From Pseudoxanthomonas beigongshangi (lineage in GTDB: Bacteria > Pseudomonadota > Gammaproteobacteria > Xanthomonadales > Xanthomonadaceae), in assembly GCF_016820515.1 (NCBI RefSeq), contig NZ_JADHDV010000025.1:1-55846 (forward strand): a DNA stretch of 55,846 nt, in the 5' to 3' direction. Of this stretch, positions 38,535 to 47,687 are shown piece after piece. The notes beneath the pieces were generated by a model. It was not told where the DNA came from. It worked only from the letters and a program-made list of their open reading frames with translations, and did no database searches. The position numbers were made by a program, and so were the translations under genes. How positions within the stretch are numbered: position 1 is the first letter of the stretch; every line of letters starts with the position of its first letter.

Positions 38535-40037
38535 TCACCAGCCGAAACCGGCACCCATGCCGACCGAGCGTTCGTCCCCGCTGAGCGCGCCGCCCAGACT
38601 GAATGTGGCCCGCTCGCCGAAGGCGCGCTGGTAGCCCACGGACAGCGCGCGTTCGCCACCCTGGAAACCCACGCCCACGCCGACGCGGTTGTCGGTGCGA
38701 ATGCCCGCGGCGCTGATCGCCATGTTGAGCATGGCCGCGCCCATCGCGCCTTGCCGGTCGATGCGGCGGTCCTGGGCATGGAGGCGGCGTTCCAGATCGC
38801 CCTTGAACCGGGTGAAGTCGTCGTTCCACGCCGCGAACCGGGTGTCCGTGTAGGCATTGGCGTGGGCCAGCGTCTTCGCGGCGGTGGCATCGGCATGGGC
38901 GTTTGCATTGGCCAGCGCCTTCGTCGTACTCGCGTCGGTATAGGCGTTGGCATTCGTCTCCGCCTTCGCGCCCACCGCGTCGGCATGCGTGGTCGCATCG
39001 ACCAGCGTCCGCGCCGCGCGCGCATCGGTGTAGGCGTTCGCATTCGTCTCCGCCCGCGCTCCCGTCGCTTCGGCATGCGCGTTCGCATCGGCCAGCGTCC
39101 GCGCCGCGCGCGCATCGGTGTAGGCGTTCGCATTCGTCTCTGCTCGCGCTCCCGTCGCTTCGGCATGCGCGTTCGCATCGGCCAGCGTCCGCGCCGCGCG
39201 CGCATCGGTGTAGCTGTTCGCATTCGCCTCCACCCGCGCTCCCGTCGCGTCGGCGTGCGCCCGCGTGTCCGCCAGGCCGGCGTCCATCTGGCCCTTGTTG
39301 ACGGCATCGGTTTCCACGACGCCCGCCGCCACGTGGACAATCTGGCGTTCCTGGCCGGTGCGTCCCACCGACACGCTGTTGCCGCGCTCGCTGACGGCAC
39401 CGGCTCCCAGGGCCACGCTGTTCTCCGCCAGGCTCCACGCGCCATTGCCGATGGCGATGCTTCCGTGTCCGCTGGCCTGGCTGGCGCTTCCCATCGCAGC
39501 GGCGCCGATACCGGAAGCATGGGCATGGCTGCCGGCCGCCATCGAACCCTGTCCATCCGCGAGGGCGCTGTAACCCGTGGCGGTGGCATCGTCCGCAAGC
39601 GCGCTGGCACCGTTGCCGGAGGCGGACGCGCGCTGGCCATAGGCGGAACTGGTTGCGCCCAGTGCGACCGCATAATCGCCCAGCGCCGCGGCGTCGGAAC
39701 CCAACGCCACCGCATCCTCGCCTTCCGCATAGGCCAGGCCGGGCCCATTGGACTGGACGTGATGTTGAATCGCGACCGCCATCGGGCCGGCACCGAACAT
39801 GGTTGTCCGGGAGTTGCTCCCCTGCACCGGCGACGACTCCGGAGTCCGGCCCTCAGTTTCGGTCGCCAAAGCGTTCCCCGCCATCAACAGCGACGCGACC
39901 GCGATGTTGATCGCGATGGCGAACGTCGAGGTCCTGCACGTTCGGCATGATGACGACCGGCGGGCCCTTGCCGTGGAAACCGGGCTGTCATTGCCCGTGG
40001 TGCGGTTCCTGCGGATGGCAGGCATGGAATGGCGCAT
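38535..40037 (-). CDS. YadA-like trimeric autotransporter adhesin
   Basis: A 500-residue type Vc surface protein. The extended N-terminal signal (about 1-58) has a basic front and a hydrophobic core FAIAINIAVASLLMAGNALA. The head (about 105-215) has YadA-type repeats such as DAVALGSDAAALGDYAVALG. The neck (about 220-252) ends VVETDAVNKGQM. The stalk (about 253-410) has 30-residue repeats AARTLADANAHAEATGARAE. The membrane anchor (about 420-500) is LNMAISAAGIRTDNRVGVGV and ends in Trp. The head is short, so a reduced adhesin is likely. The ATG at 40037 has GGGAG upstream. A terminator-like hairpin lies 24 nt before the start. The gene has an unusual leader and is followed by the protease gene. 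Confidence 0.93.
   Translation of the reverse strand: MRHSMPAIRRNRTTGNDSPVSTARARRSSSCRTCRTSTFAIAINIAVASLLMAGNALATETEGRTPESSPVQGSNSRTTMFGAGPMAVAIQHHVQSNGPGLAYAEGEDAVALGSDAAALGDYAVALGATSSAYGQRASASGNGASALADDATATGYSALADGQGSMAAGSHAHASGIGAAAMGSASQASGHGSIAIGNGAWSLAENSVALGAGAVSERGNSVSVGRTGQERQIVHVAAGVVETDAVNKGQMDAGLADTRAHADATGARVEANANSYTDARAARTLADANAHAEATGARAETNANAYTDARAARTLADANAHAEATGARAETNANAYTDARAARTLVDATTHADAVGAKAETNANAYTDASTTKALANANAHADATAAKTLAHANAYTDTRFAAWNDDFTRFKGDLERRLHAQDRRIDRQGAMGAAMLNMAISAAGIRTDNRVGVGVGFQGGERALSVGYQRAFGERATFSLGGALSGDERSVGMGAGFGW
39004..39273. repeat. 90-bp tandem repeats encoding the stalk of the autotransporter
   Basis: AGCGTCCGCGCCGCGCGCGC recurs at 39004, 39094 and 39184, a 90-bp period encoding 30 residues. 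The first two units are nearly identical; degenerate units continue toward 38880. Copy number changes would alter the stalk length in frame. Confidence 0.85.
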
Positions 40038-40061
40038 CTTTGAGACTCCCTTTTCCTGAGC

Positions 40062-40098
40062 AAAAAAAACCCGCGACCACCGGATGTGCCGGTTGTCG
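40062..40098 (-). terminator. terminator-like hairpin in the leader of the autotransporter gene
   Basis: On the minus strand CGACAACCGG (40098-40089), a CACAT loop and CCGGTGGTCG (40083-40074) form a 10-bp stem with one A-G mismatch, followed by CGGG and eight T (40069-40062). The ATG is only 24 nt further on, too close for a separate promoter. The gene must therefore be transcribed through it, which suggests attenuation. Confidence 0.75.
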
Positions 40099-40195
40099 GT
40101 GTCTTGGTTGGAGATGACCCCCGGGTGGACGGAAACACCCGTCGATGAGGCTTCCGTTGCAGGCTCGGGAACGGAACCCTCAAACCTGTGCCGTC

Positions 40196-40225
40196 GGATA
40201 GTCTGCAGACGGGATGGCGCCGTCA
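40196..40225 (-). promoter_or_regulatory. putative promoter of the autotransporter operon
   Basis: TTGACG (about 40224-40219) and GACTAT (about 40201-40196) on the minus strand are spaced by 17 bp. The predicted start gives a leader of about 150 nt before the ATG. The rest of the 318-bp gap 40038-40355 holds the attenuator hairpin and the purL terminator. Confidence 0.45.
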
Positions 40226-40299
40226 ACTAACATTGACATTCCGTCGGTATCGCGAACGCCATCCCGCCACCGCAGTGGCATTGGGATCGTGCGGTACCG

Positions 40300-40331
40300 A
40301 AAAAAAAAGCGGCGCCGAAGCGCCGCTTTTT
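40300..40331 (-). terminator. rho-independent terminator of purL (bidirectional)
   Basis: GCGGCGC (40309-40315), a 4-nt loop and GCGCCGC (40320-40326) make a 7-bp stem flanked by nine A on one side and five T on the other. It can stop transcription from either side; the longer U tract follows purL. Confidence 0.9.
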
Positions 40332-40355
40332 CCGTCATCCCGATAAGGCCTTCGC

Positions 40356-43300
40356 TCAGCCCACCCACACCCGCGCGTTGCGGAACATCCGCAGCCACGG
40401 CGAGTCCTCGTGCCAGTCGGACGGCGCCCAGCTCAGGTTGACGCTGCGCGGGGTACGCTCCGGGTGCGGCATCAGGATGGTGGAGCGGCCGTCGTCGCTG
40501 GTCAGGCCGGTGATGCCGTCGGGCGAGCCGTTGGGGTTGAGCGGATACTGCGTGGCCGCGTTGCCTTCGCCGTCGATGTAGCGCAGCGCGACCCGCACCG
40601 CGGCCTGGTCCACCGCGCTGTCGAACTCGGCGCGTCCCTCGCCGTGCGCGACCGCGACCGGGATGCGCGAGCCGGCCATGCCGCGCAGCAGGATCGAAGG
40701 CGACTCCAGCACTTCCAGCAGCGAGGTGCGGGCTTCGAACTGTTCGCTGCGGTTGCGCAGGAAGCGCGGCCAGTGCGTCGCACCGGGGATGATGTCCTTG
40801 AGCTGGCTCAGCATCTGGCAGCCGTTGCACACGCCCAGCGAGAAGGTGTCGCCGCGCGCGAAGAACGTGGCGAACGCCTCGCGCAGCGCGGCCCGCTCCA
40901 GCACCGAGGTGGCCCAGCCGCGCCCCGCGCCAAGCACGTCGCCGTAGCTGAAGCCGCCGCAGGCGGCGAAACCCTTGAAATCGGCCAACGACACACGGCC
41001 GGCGACCAGGTCGCTCATGTGCACGTCGTAGGCGTCGAATCCGGCGCGATCGAACACCGACGCCATCTCGATCTGCCCGTTGACGCCCTGCTCGCGCAGG
41101 ATCGCGACCTTCGGGCGCGCGCCGGTGGCGATGAACGGCGCGGCCACATCCTCGGACGGATCGAAGGCGAGCTTCGGCTTGAGTCCGGCGGCGGTGAACT
41201 GGCGCGCCACGTCGCGCTCCTGATCGGCCGCTTCCGGGTTGTCGCGCAGCTTCTGCATCGCATGGGTCACCGACCACCAGGCATCGAACAGCGCTTCCCA
41301 ACGCCATTCGCTCAGGGTCTCGCCATCCTGCTGCACGCGGATCACCGGGGCCGTGCTCGGGCGGGCGATGCGCTGCGCGCATTCGGTGAGCGCATGGCGT
41401 TCGACCAGATCGGCGAACGCCGCGCGATCCTCGTCGGCCACCTGCACCACCGCGCCCAGTTCCTCGGCGAACAGGGTGCGGAACGGATCATCACCCCAGC
41501 CATCGAGGTTGATGTCCAGTCCCAGGTGCGAGGCGAACGCCATTTCGCACAGGGTCGCGAATGCGCCACCATCGCTGCGATCGTGATAGGCCAGCAGCAG
41601 GCCGGCCTCGCGCGCGTCGCGGATCAGCGCGAAGAAATCACGCAGCCGCTGCGGGTCGTCCAGATCCGGCACGCCGTCATCGGCTTCGTCGCCGGCGAAC
41701 GCCGGCAGGCCGTGGCGATGGCCAGCTTCCGGATGGACCTGCGCCAGGATCGAACCACCCAGCCGCTTCTTGCCCGCGCCCAGGCCGATCAGCCACAGAT
41801 CGCTGGCTTCCTCGCGCTGCAGCAGCGGAGTGAGCTGCCGGCGCACGTCGGTCACCGGCGCGAACGCACTGATCACCAGCGACACCGGCGACACCGATTT
41901 CTGCGGGCCGTCCGCGCCCTGCCATTGCGCCTGCATCGACAGCGAGTCCTTGCCGACCGGAATGCTCAGGTCGATGTCCGGACACAGTTCCATGCCCACG
42001 GCGCGGACCGCGTCGAACAGAAGCGCGTCTTCACCGTCGTGGCCGGCGGCGGCCATCCAGTTGGCCGACAGCTTGATTCGGTCCAGCGACTCGATCGGCG
42101 CGGCGCACAGGTTGGTGATCGCCTCGCCCACCGCCATGCGGGCGGCGGCGGCGGCGTCCAGCAGCGCCAGCGGCGTGCGTTCGCCGATCGCCATCGCCTC
42201 GCCGCTGAAGCGGCTGTAGTCCGACAGGGTGATCGCGCAGTCGGCGACCGGCATCTGCCATGGACCGATCAGCTGATCGCGCGCGGTCAGGCCGCCGACA
42301 CTGCGATCGCCGATCGTGATCAGGAACTGCTTGGCCGCCACGGTGGGATGCGCGAGCACGCGCAGGCCGGCCTCATGCAGGTCGAGCTTCGCCGTTTCCA
42401 GCGCAGGCCACGGTGCGGGCGCGGGATGGCGGGCTTCGCGATGCATCTTCGGCGCCTTGCCGAACAGCACGTCCATCGGCAGATCGATCGGCGCATCGGC
42501 GGGAATCGCGTCGACAGTCGCGCCGTAGGCCACCACCAGGCGCTCCTCCGTCGTCGCCACGCCGACCGCCGCGAACGGACAGCGCTCGCGCTCGCACAAC
42601 GCGGCGAACTCGGCCAGCCGCGCCTGCGGCACACCGAGCACGTAGCGTTCCTGGGATTCGTTGCACCACAACTGCATCGGCGACAGCGAGGGATCGTCGG
42701 TGGGCACCTTGCCCAGATCGATCACGCCGCCGACGCCTGAATCATGCAGCAGTTCCGGAATGGCGTTGGACAGGCCGCCCGCGCCGACGTCATGGAACCA
42801 CAGGATCGGATTGTCCTCGCCCATCGCCACGCAGCGATCGATGACTTCCTGGCAGCGCCGCTCCATTTCCGGGTTGTCGCGCTGCACGCTGGCGAAATCC
42901 AGTTCCTCGGCGCTCTCGCCGGAGGCCACCGAACTGGCCGCGCCGCCGCCCAGGCCGATCAGCATCGCCGGACCGCCGAGCACGATCACCGCGTCGCCGG
43001 CGGACAGCGTCTTCTTCTGCACCTGGATGCGATCGATCGCGCCCAGGCCGCCAGCCAGCATGATCGGCTTGTCGTAGGCACGCGCCAGCGCATCGCCCTG
43101 CGCCAGTTCGAAGCTGCGGAAATAACCCAGCAGGTTGGGACGGCCGAATTCGTTGTTGAACGCGGCGCCGCCCAGCGGGCCGTCCAGCATGATTTCCAGC
43201 GCGGGCGCCATGCGCGGATTGAGCGCGCGCCCGGCTTCCCACGGCTGCGGCAGCGTGGGAATGCGCAGATGGGAAACACTGAAGCCGTTCAGGCCGGCCT

Positions 43301-44267
43301 TGGGCTTGCCGCCGCGACCGGTCGCGCCCTCGTCGCGGATCTCGCCGCCGGCGCCGGTGCTGGCGCCGGGGAACGGCGCAATCGCGGTGGGATGGTTGTG
43401 GGTCTCGACCTTGATGCAGAACGCCGAGTCCAGGGTCGCCTCGACCCGGTAACGGCCCTGCCCGTCCGGGCGGAAGCGCGCGGCCGGATAGCCTTCCACC
43501 ACCGCCGCGTTGTCGCGGTAGGCCGACAGCGTGTACTGCGGCGTCTGCGCGTGGGTGTGCTTGATCATCCGGAACAAGGACTGCGGACCGCCATTGACCA
43601 GCATTTCCTTGCCGTCGATGGTCCAGGACGCATTGAAGATCTTGTGCCGGCAGTGCTCGGAATTGGCCTGCGCGAACATCATCAGTTCGACGTCGGACGG
43701 ATCCCGGCCCAGCTCGCGGTAGCGATCGCGCAGGTAAGCGATCTCGTCATCGGCCAGCGCCAGGCCCAGGCGGGTGTTGGCGGTTTCCAACTGGTCCAGG
43801 GGGATGCGTTCCAGCTCGCCGCGCGCCGGCGTGGTGAACAGCGCCGCCGCCTGTTCGCGGGCGGCCAGCAGGGATTGCGTCATCGGGTCATGCAGCGCCT
43901 TGGCCAGCGCGGGCATGTCGTCGGTCCAACCTTCCAGATCGATGCGCATGCCGCGTTCGACCCGGTGCAGTTCCAGGCCGGCGCCGCGCAGCAGTTCGGT
44001 GGCCTTGCTGGCCCACGGCGACAGGGTGCCCAGGCGCGGCACGACGAAGCGGGAGACCCCGCCCGCGGCCAGCGGCTCTGGCTGTTCATGCGCCTGCAGG
44101 ATGCGGCGCAGGGTCGCTTCGTCGAGGCTTGCCGAGGCATCGGCATCGATGAAATAGACATGCCAGGCACCGCGAATGCGGACGTGGGGGACCAGGGACT
44201 GGAGCTTGCTTTCGAGCCGCGCGCGGCGGAATTGCGACAAGGCCGGCTGGCCTTCGAGGACGATCAT
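40356..44267 (-). CDS. purL: phosphoribosylformylglycinamidine synthase
   Basis: PurL converts formylglycinamide ribonucleotide to the amidine with ATP and glutamine, step 4 of purine synthesis. The 1303-residue protein is the long single-chain form of gammaproteobacteria. It has an N-terminal PurS-like domain, the FGAM-synthase double domain ([20 protein letters not shown] [20 protein letters not shown] near 203-222, and [20 protein letters not shown] near 294-313) and a C-terminal glutaminase. The glutaminase nucleophile is in [12 protein letters not shown] (near 1143), and the His/Glu pair is in [11 protein letters not shown]. It has no operon partner. Confidence 0.98.
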   Translation of the reverse strand: MIVLEGQPALSQFRRARLESKLQSLVPHVRIRGAWHVYFIDADASASLDEATLRRILQAHEQPEPLAAGGVSRFVVPRLGTLSPWASKATELLRGAGLELHRVERGMRIDLEGWTDDMPALAKALHDPMTQSLLAAREQAAALFTTPARGELERIPLDQLETANTRLGLALADDEIAYLRDRYRELGRDPSDVELMMFAQANSEHCRHKIFNASWTIDGKEMLVNGGPQSLFRMIKHTHAQTPQYTLSAYRDNAAVVEGYPAARFRPDGQGRYRVEATLDSAFCIKVETHNHPTAIAPFPGASTGAGGEIRDEGATGRGGKPKAGLNGFSVSHLRIPTLPQPWEAGRALNPRMAPALEIMLDGPLGGAAFNNEFGRPNLLGYFRSFELAQGDALARAYDKPIMLAGGLGAIDRIQVQKKTLSAGDAVIVLGGPAMLIGLGGGAASSVASGESAEELDFASVQRDNPEMERRCQEVIDRCVAMGEDNPILWFHDVGAGGLSNAIPELLHDSGVGGVIDLGKVPTDDPSLSPMQLWCNESQERYVLGVPQARLAEFAALCERERCPFAAVGVATTEERLVVAYGATVDAIPADAPIDLPMDVLFGKAPKMHREARHPAPAPWPALETAKLDLHEAGLRVLAHPTVAAKQFLITIGDRSVGGLTARDQLIGPWQMPVADCAITLSDYSRFSGEAMAIGERTPLALLDAAAAARMAVGEAITNLCAAPIESLDRIKLSANWMAAAGHDGEDALLFDAVRAVGMELCPDIDLSIPVGKDSLSMQAQWQGADGPQKSVSPVSLVISAFAPVTDVRRQLTPLLQREEASDLWLIGLGAGKKRLGGSILAQVHPEAGHRHGLPAFAGDEADDGVPDLDDPQRLRDFFALIRDAREAGLLLAYHDRSDGGAFATLCEMAFASHLGLDINLDGWGDDPFRTLFAEELGAVVQVADEDRAAFADLVERHALTECAQRIARPSTAPVIRVQQDGETLSEWRWEALFDAWWSVTHAMQKLRDNPEAADQERDVARQFTAAGLKPKLAFDPSEDVAAPFIATGARPKVAILREQGVNGQIEMASVFDRAGFDAYDVHMSDLVAGRVSLADFKGFAACGGFSYGDVLGAGRGWATSVLERAALREAFATFFARGDTFSLGVCNGCQMLSQLKDIIPGATHWPRFLRNRSEQFEARTSLLEVLESPSILLRGMAGSRIPVAVAHGEGRAEFDSAVDQAAVRVALRYIDGEGNAATQYPLNPNGSPDGITGLTSDDGRSTILMPHPERTPRSVNLSWAPSDWHEDSPWLRMFRNARVWVG

Positions 44268-44308
44268 GTCCGGAACCGTGGGAGCGTGCCGTCAGGACGG
44301 GGCCCGCT

Positions 44309-44314
44309 ATTGTA
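44309..44314 (-). promoter_or_regulatory. putative -10 element of purL
   Basis: TACAAT on the minus strand lies 41 bp before the purL start, giving a leader of about 35 nt. The -35 region is not clear. No PurR box was seen. Confidence 0.45.
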
Positions 44315-44398
44315 ACGGAGGCCGGGTTCCCGGACCCGACCCAGCCCGGATCCGGCTCCTGGCCGGACCTCTGGCGCCCGCGGGCCGGCGCCCGGGCA

Positions 44399-44433
44399 TG
44401 AAAAAGGCCGGCCCCTGCAAGGGGACCGGCCTT
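44399..44433 (-). terminator. rho-independent terminator of dsbC
   Basis: AAGGCCGGTCCCC and GGGGCCGGCCTT (44433-44404) form a 12-bp stem with a one-base bulge and a 5-nt loop, followed by TTTTT on the minus strand. It lies about 28 bp after the dsbC stop. Confidence 0.85.
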
Positions 44434-44461
44434 CGGGCATCCCAAAAGACGGGAGCTTCGG

Positions 44462-45286
44462 TCAGGGCGCGCCGCCGGCCTTGGCTTGCTCGGCGGCCAG
44501 GTCGTCCAGCGCCTTGCGCAGGGCGGCCGGCGGCAGGTAGCCGCCCAGCTGGGTGCCGTCGGCGGCGAAGATCGCCGGGGTGCCGTCCACGCCGACCCGC
44601 TGGCCGATGTTGTATTCCATGGTGACCGGGTTGGTGCAGTCGCGCGACTGCACCGGGCGGCCGGACTTGGCTTCCGTCAGCGCCTTCTTGCGATCGGTCG
44701 AGCACCAGACCGAGATCATGTCCTTGTGGTCCTGGCTGCCCAGGCCCATGCGCGGGAACGCCAGGTACTCCACCGCGATGCCCTGCCGGTTGATCTCGGC
44801 GATCTCGCTGTGCAGCTTGCGGCAGTAGCCGCATTCGATGTCGGTGAACACGCTGACCGTGTACTTGGCGTTCGGCGGCGAGAACACGATGCGATCGGCG
44901 TGCGGCACCGACTTGAGCAGATCGGCGCGATAGCGCGCCATCGCCGGGCTGCCCTTCATCAGTTCGCGGTTGCCACCCTGCAGGTCGACCACCGCGCCCT
45001 GCACCAGGTAGCGGCCATCGTCGCTGATGTAGACCAGCTGGCCGCCGGCGATCACTTCGCGGAAGCCGGGCAGCGGCGCCACGCCGACATATTCGACGCT
45101 GATCTGCGGATTGAGTCGCTTGATCGCCTCGCGCACCTTGGCATCGGCAGGACCGCCGCTGGAAGCCGCATTGGCGGAAGCCGGCGCGGACTTGTTGTCG
45201 GCGCCCGGCGCCTGCGGTGCCTGCGCGCATGCGGTGAGGCTGAAAGCGCCCAGCAGCGCGATGGAAAGAAGGCGGGTCATCGGCAT
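44462..45286 (-). CDS. dsbC: DsbC-family thiol:disulfide interchange lipoprotein
   Basis: A periplasmic disulfide isomerase. The 274-residue protein has an N-terminal lipoprotein signal with LTAC (Cys20), then a low-complexity linker (21-48) before the dimerisation domain. The thioredoxin domain (about 138-265) carries CGYC (152-155) in VSVFTDIECGYCRKLHSEIA and a cis-Pro in GTPAIFAADG. A further conserved Cys pair (WCS near 195, DCTNP near 217) matches DsbC's structural disulfide. E. coli DsbC is soluble, so membrane anchoring here is unusual. It lies 82 bp downstream of xerD, the xerD-dsbC order also known in E. coli. Confidence 0.95.
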   Translation of the reverse strand: MPMTRLLSIALLGAFSLTACAQAPQAPGADNKSAPASANAASSGGPADAKVREAIKRLNPQISVEYVGVAPLPGFREVIAGGQLVYISDDGRYLVQGAVVDLQGGNRELMKGSPAMARYRADLLKSVPHADRIVFSPPNAKYTVSVFTDIECGYCRKLHSEIAEINRQGIAVEYLAFPRMGLGSQDHKDMISVWCSTDRKKALTEAKSGRPVQSRDCTNPVTMEYNIGQRVGVDGTPAIFAADGTQLGGYLPPAALRKALDDLAAEQAKAGGAP

Positions 45287-45368
45287 CTCGTTTCAATTCC
45301 GCCGGGGGCGGCCAGTCAGGATGCGGGCAATTCTCGCACAGCCCCGAGTCAGTTCGATTAACCGGGTC

Positions 45369-46322
45369 TCAGGCGCGCGGATGGTGCTTGCCGTGCAGTT
45401 GCTTCAGATGCTCGCGCGCGACCAGGGTGTAGATCTGGGTGGTGGACAGCGAACTGTGGCCCAGCAGCAGTTGCAGCGCGCGCAGATCCGCGCCGCGGTT
45501 GAGCAGATGGGTGGCGAAACTGTGGCGCAGACCGTGCGGGCTGATCCGTACCGGATCGATGCCGGCCACGGCGGCGTAACGTTTGACCAGGGTCCAGAAT
45601 TGCTGCCGGCTTGGCGCTTCGCCTCGCGGCGTGAGGAACAGCGCCGCCAGGCTGCGCTTGTTGGCGAGCGCCGGCCGCGCCTGCGCCAGATAGGTTTCCA
45701 GCCAGTGCTGCGATTCCTCGCCCAGCGGCACCAGCCGCTCCTTGCTGCCCTTTCCGGTCACCCGGATCACGCCCTGCCGCAGATTGACCGCGGTCGCCGG
45801 CAGATTGACCAGTTCGCTGACGCGCAGTCCCGCCGCGTACATCAGCTCCAGCATCGCGCGATCGCGCAGGCCCTCGGGCGTATCGGTCAGCGGCGCCGCC
45901 AGCAGCGCGTCGATCTCCGACTCGGCCAGCGCCTTGGGCAGCGAGCGCGGCAGCTTCGGCGGATCCAGCAAGGCGGTCGGGTCGTCGCCGCGATCGCCGC
46001 GACGCAGACGATGGGCGAAGAAGGCCCGCAGCGACGACAGCAGCCGCGCGTTGCTGCGCGGCGAGTAGCCTTCGCGGGTACGCCAGGCGAAGTAGTCGAA
46101 CAGGGCGGCGCGATCGGCCTGCGCCAAGCCGCCGTGCGCGCCATTGCGCCAGCGCGCGAAGCCCTCCAGATCCCGCCGGTAGCTGTCCAGCGAAGGGCGC
46201 GCCAGGCCGCTCTCGGCCCAGGTGGCATCCAGGAACGCCGCGATGACCGCGGCGTCGGCGTCGGGAACGGGGGGCAGCGCCTGTACTTGCTGGCGGCGCT
46301 CGGCGGGCGTGCGGGAAGTCAT
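45369..46322 (-). CDS. xerD: site-specific tyrosine recombinase XerD
   Basis: XerD acts with XerC at the dif site to resolve chromosome dimers under FtsK. The 317-residue protein has an N-terminal SAM-like domain (about 25-115) and a catalytic domain with all active residues visible: Arg167 ([12 protein letters not shown]), Lys191 ([13 protein letters not shown]), His263 and Arg266 ([12 protein letters not shown]), His289 ([11 protein letters not shown]), Tyr298 (IYT). The neighbour dsbC and the close match of [15 protein letters not shown] to XerD, rather than XerC or a phage integrase, set the assignment. A 19-residue N-terminal extension precedes the usual start. Confidence 0.95.
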   Translation of the reverse strand: MTSRTPAERRQQVQALPPVPDADAAVIAAFLDATWAESGLARPSLDSYRRDLEGFARWRNGAHGGLAQADRAALFDYFAWRTREGYSPRSNARLLSSLRAFFAHRLRRGDRGDDPTALLDPPKLPRSLPKALAESEIDALLAAPLTDTPEGLRDRAMLELMYAAGLRVSELVNLPATAVNLRQGVIRVTGKGSKERLVPLGEESQHWLETYLAQARPALANKRSLAALFLTPRGEAPSRQQFWTLVKRYAAVAGIDPVRISPHGLRHSFATHLLNRGADLRALQLLLGHSSLSTTQIYTLVAREHLKQLHGKHHPRA

Positions 46323-46398
46323 CGCGCAAGCTTAGGCCAGTTCGGCGGAAACGCCGACTCCGTGCCTGCATGCGGATACGCGCCCACCCGCGGCACGC

Positions 46399-46404
46399 TA
46401 TCCT
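46399..46404 (+). promoter_or_regulatory. -10 element placing transcription start at the RDD start codon
   Basis: TATCCT lies 6 bp before the ATG at 46411 in the 88-bp xerD/RDD divergent gap. A normal start spacing would give a leaderless message. TTTCACG between them has no Shine-Dalgarno match. Confidence 0.4.
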
Positions 46405-46410
46405 TTCACG

Positions 46411-46887
46411 ATGACCGCGACCGCCGCATCCGTCGAAAAACCCCGTGCCCTGATCGGCTGGCGCCTGCTGGCACTGCTTTATGACGTGTGGCCGGTGCTG
46501 GCGCTGTGGATGCTGATTTCACTGGCCTTCACCGTGGGCTACACCTTCCTGGGCCACCACGCCGCGCGCGAGAACATCGCTCCCTACAGTCCGCTGCAGA
46601 TCCTGCTCTGGCTGTGCTGCTGGAGCGTGGCCGGACTGTACGCGACGCTCAGCTGGGCCCGTGGCGGGCAGACCCTGGGCATGCGTCCGTGGCGACTGAA
46701 GGTGGTGGACGCGCGGGACGGCGCGCCCTCGAAGCGCGCCCTGTGGGTGCGGTTTGGTGTCGCCACGCTGTCGCTGGGGTTGGCGGGACTGGGGTTCTGG
46801 TGGGCGTGGGTGGACCGGGAACGGTTGACGTGGCATGACCGCATCAGCGGCACGCGGCTGATCCGGCTGCCCAGGCAGAAGCGCTGA
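46411..46887 (+). CDS. RDD family integral membrane protein
   Basis: A 158-residue inner-membrane protein with the RDD domain (about 13-148). The Arg-Asp motif region is GWRLLALLYDVWPVLALWML. Membrane helices lie near 22-45, 66-82 and 110-131. The conserved C-terminal LTWHDRISGTRLIRLPRQ ends the domain. Function is unknown; some RDD proteins are ion transporters. Its last 56 bp are the first unit of the 121-bp array. It converges with lptG. Confidence 0.88.
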   Translation: MTATAASVEKPRALIGWRLLALLYDVWPVLALWMLISLAFTVGYTFLGHHAARENIAPYSPLQILLWLCCWSVAGLYATLSWARGGQTLGMRPWRLKVVDARDGAPSKRALWVRFGVATLSLGLAGLGFWWAWVDRERLTWHDRISGTRLIRLPRQKR

Positions 46888-47678
46888 CGCATTGTTTTCC
46901 CGGCGCGCTGCGGCGCGTTCGATACCCCGCCACCGAAAGTGGGTCGGGGCGCGGCATGACCGCTTCAGCGGCACGCGGATGATCCGATTGCCGAAGCAGA
47001 AGCGCTGACGCATTGTTTTCCCGGCGCGCTGCGGCGCGTTCGATACCCCGTCACCGGAAGTGGGTCGGGGCGCGGCATGACCGCTTCAGCGGCACGCGGA
47101 TGATCCGATTGCCGAAGCAGAAGCGCTGACGCATTGTTTTCCCGGCGCGCTGCGGCGCGTTCGATACCCCGTCACCGGAAGTGGGTCGGGGCGCGGCATG
47201 ACCGCTTCAGCGGCACGCGGATGATCCGATTGCCGAAGCAGAAGCGCTGACGCATTGTTTTCCCGGCGCGCTGCGGCGCGTTCGATACCCCGTCACCGGA
47301 AGTGGGTCGGGGCGCGGCATGACCGCTTCAGCGGCACGCGGATGATCCGATTGCCGAAGCAGAAGCGCTGACGCATTGTTTTCCCGGCGCGCTGCGGCGC
47401 GTTCGATACCCCGTCACCGGAAGTGGGTCGGGGCGCGGCATGACCGCTTCAGCGGCACGCGGATGATCCGATTGCCGAAGCAGAAGCGCTGACGCATTGT
47501 TTTCCCGGCGCGCTGCGGCGCGTTCGATACCCCGTCACCGGAAGTGGGTCGGGGCGCGGCATGACCGCTTCAGCGGCACGCGGATGATCCGATTGCCGAA
47601 GCAGAAGCGCTGACGCATTGTTTTCCCGGCGCGCTGCGGCGCGTTCGATACCCCGTCACCGGAAGTGGGTCGCGGCGC
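46832..47678. repeat. array of seven 121-bp tandem repeats, each with a copy of the 3' end of the RDD gene
   Basis: CGCTGACGCATTGTTTTCCC recurs at 46882, 47003, 47124, 47245, 47366, 47487 and 47608, exactly 121 bp apart. The first unit begins inside the RDD gene at GGCATGACCGC (46832). Units 2-7 repeat its last 56 bp (encoding HDRFSGTRMIRLPKQKR and a stop) plus 65 bp of downstream sequence. The internal units look identical; the first and last differ at a few bases. There is no start codon or gene body in units 2-7, so they are not genes. This accounts for the 800-bp gap 46888-47687. It resembles a local duplication, not a CRISPR or insertion sequence. Confidence 0.95.
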
Positions 47679-47687
47679 GGCGCGACG

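Noticed and set aside
40062..40200. c-di-GMP-I riboswitch in the autotransporter leader
   Set aside because: GCACAGG is present, but the conserved GGGACGCAAAGCC core and the tetraloop helix pair are not seen; left as an unassigned leader.
45369..46322. Tyrosine recombinase as a sign of a prophage or island
   Set aside because: It is XerD by motifs and by its dsbC neighbour; no phage genes or attachment repeats around it.
46832..47678. 121-bp array as a CRISPR locus
   Set aside because: The whole unit repeats with no unique spacers, and the period is far too long; no cas genes nearby.
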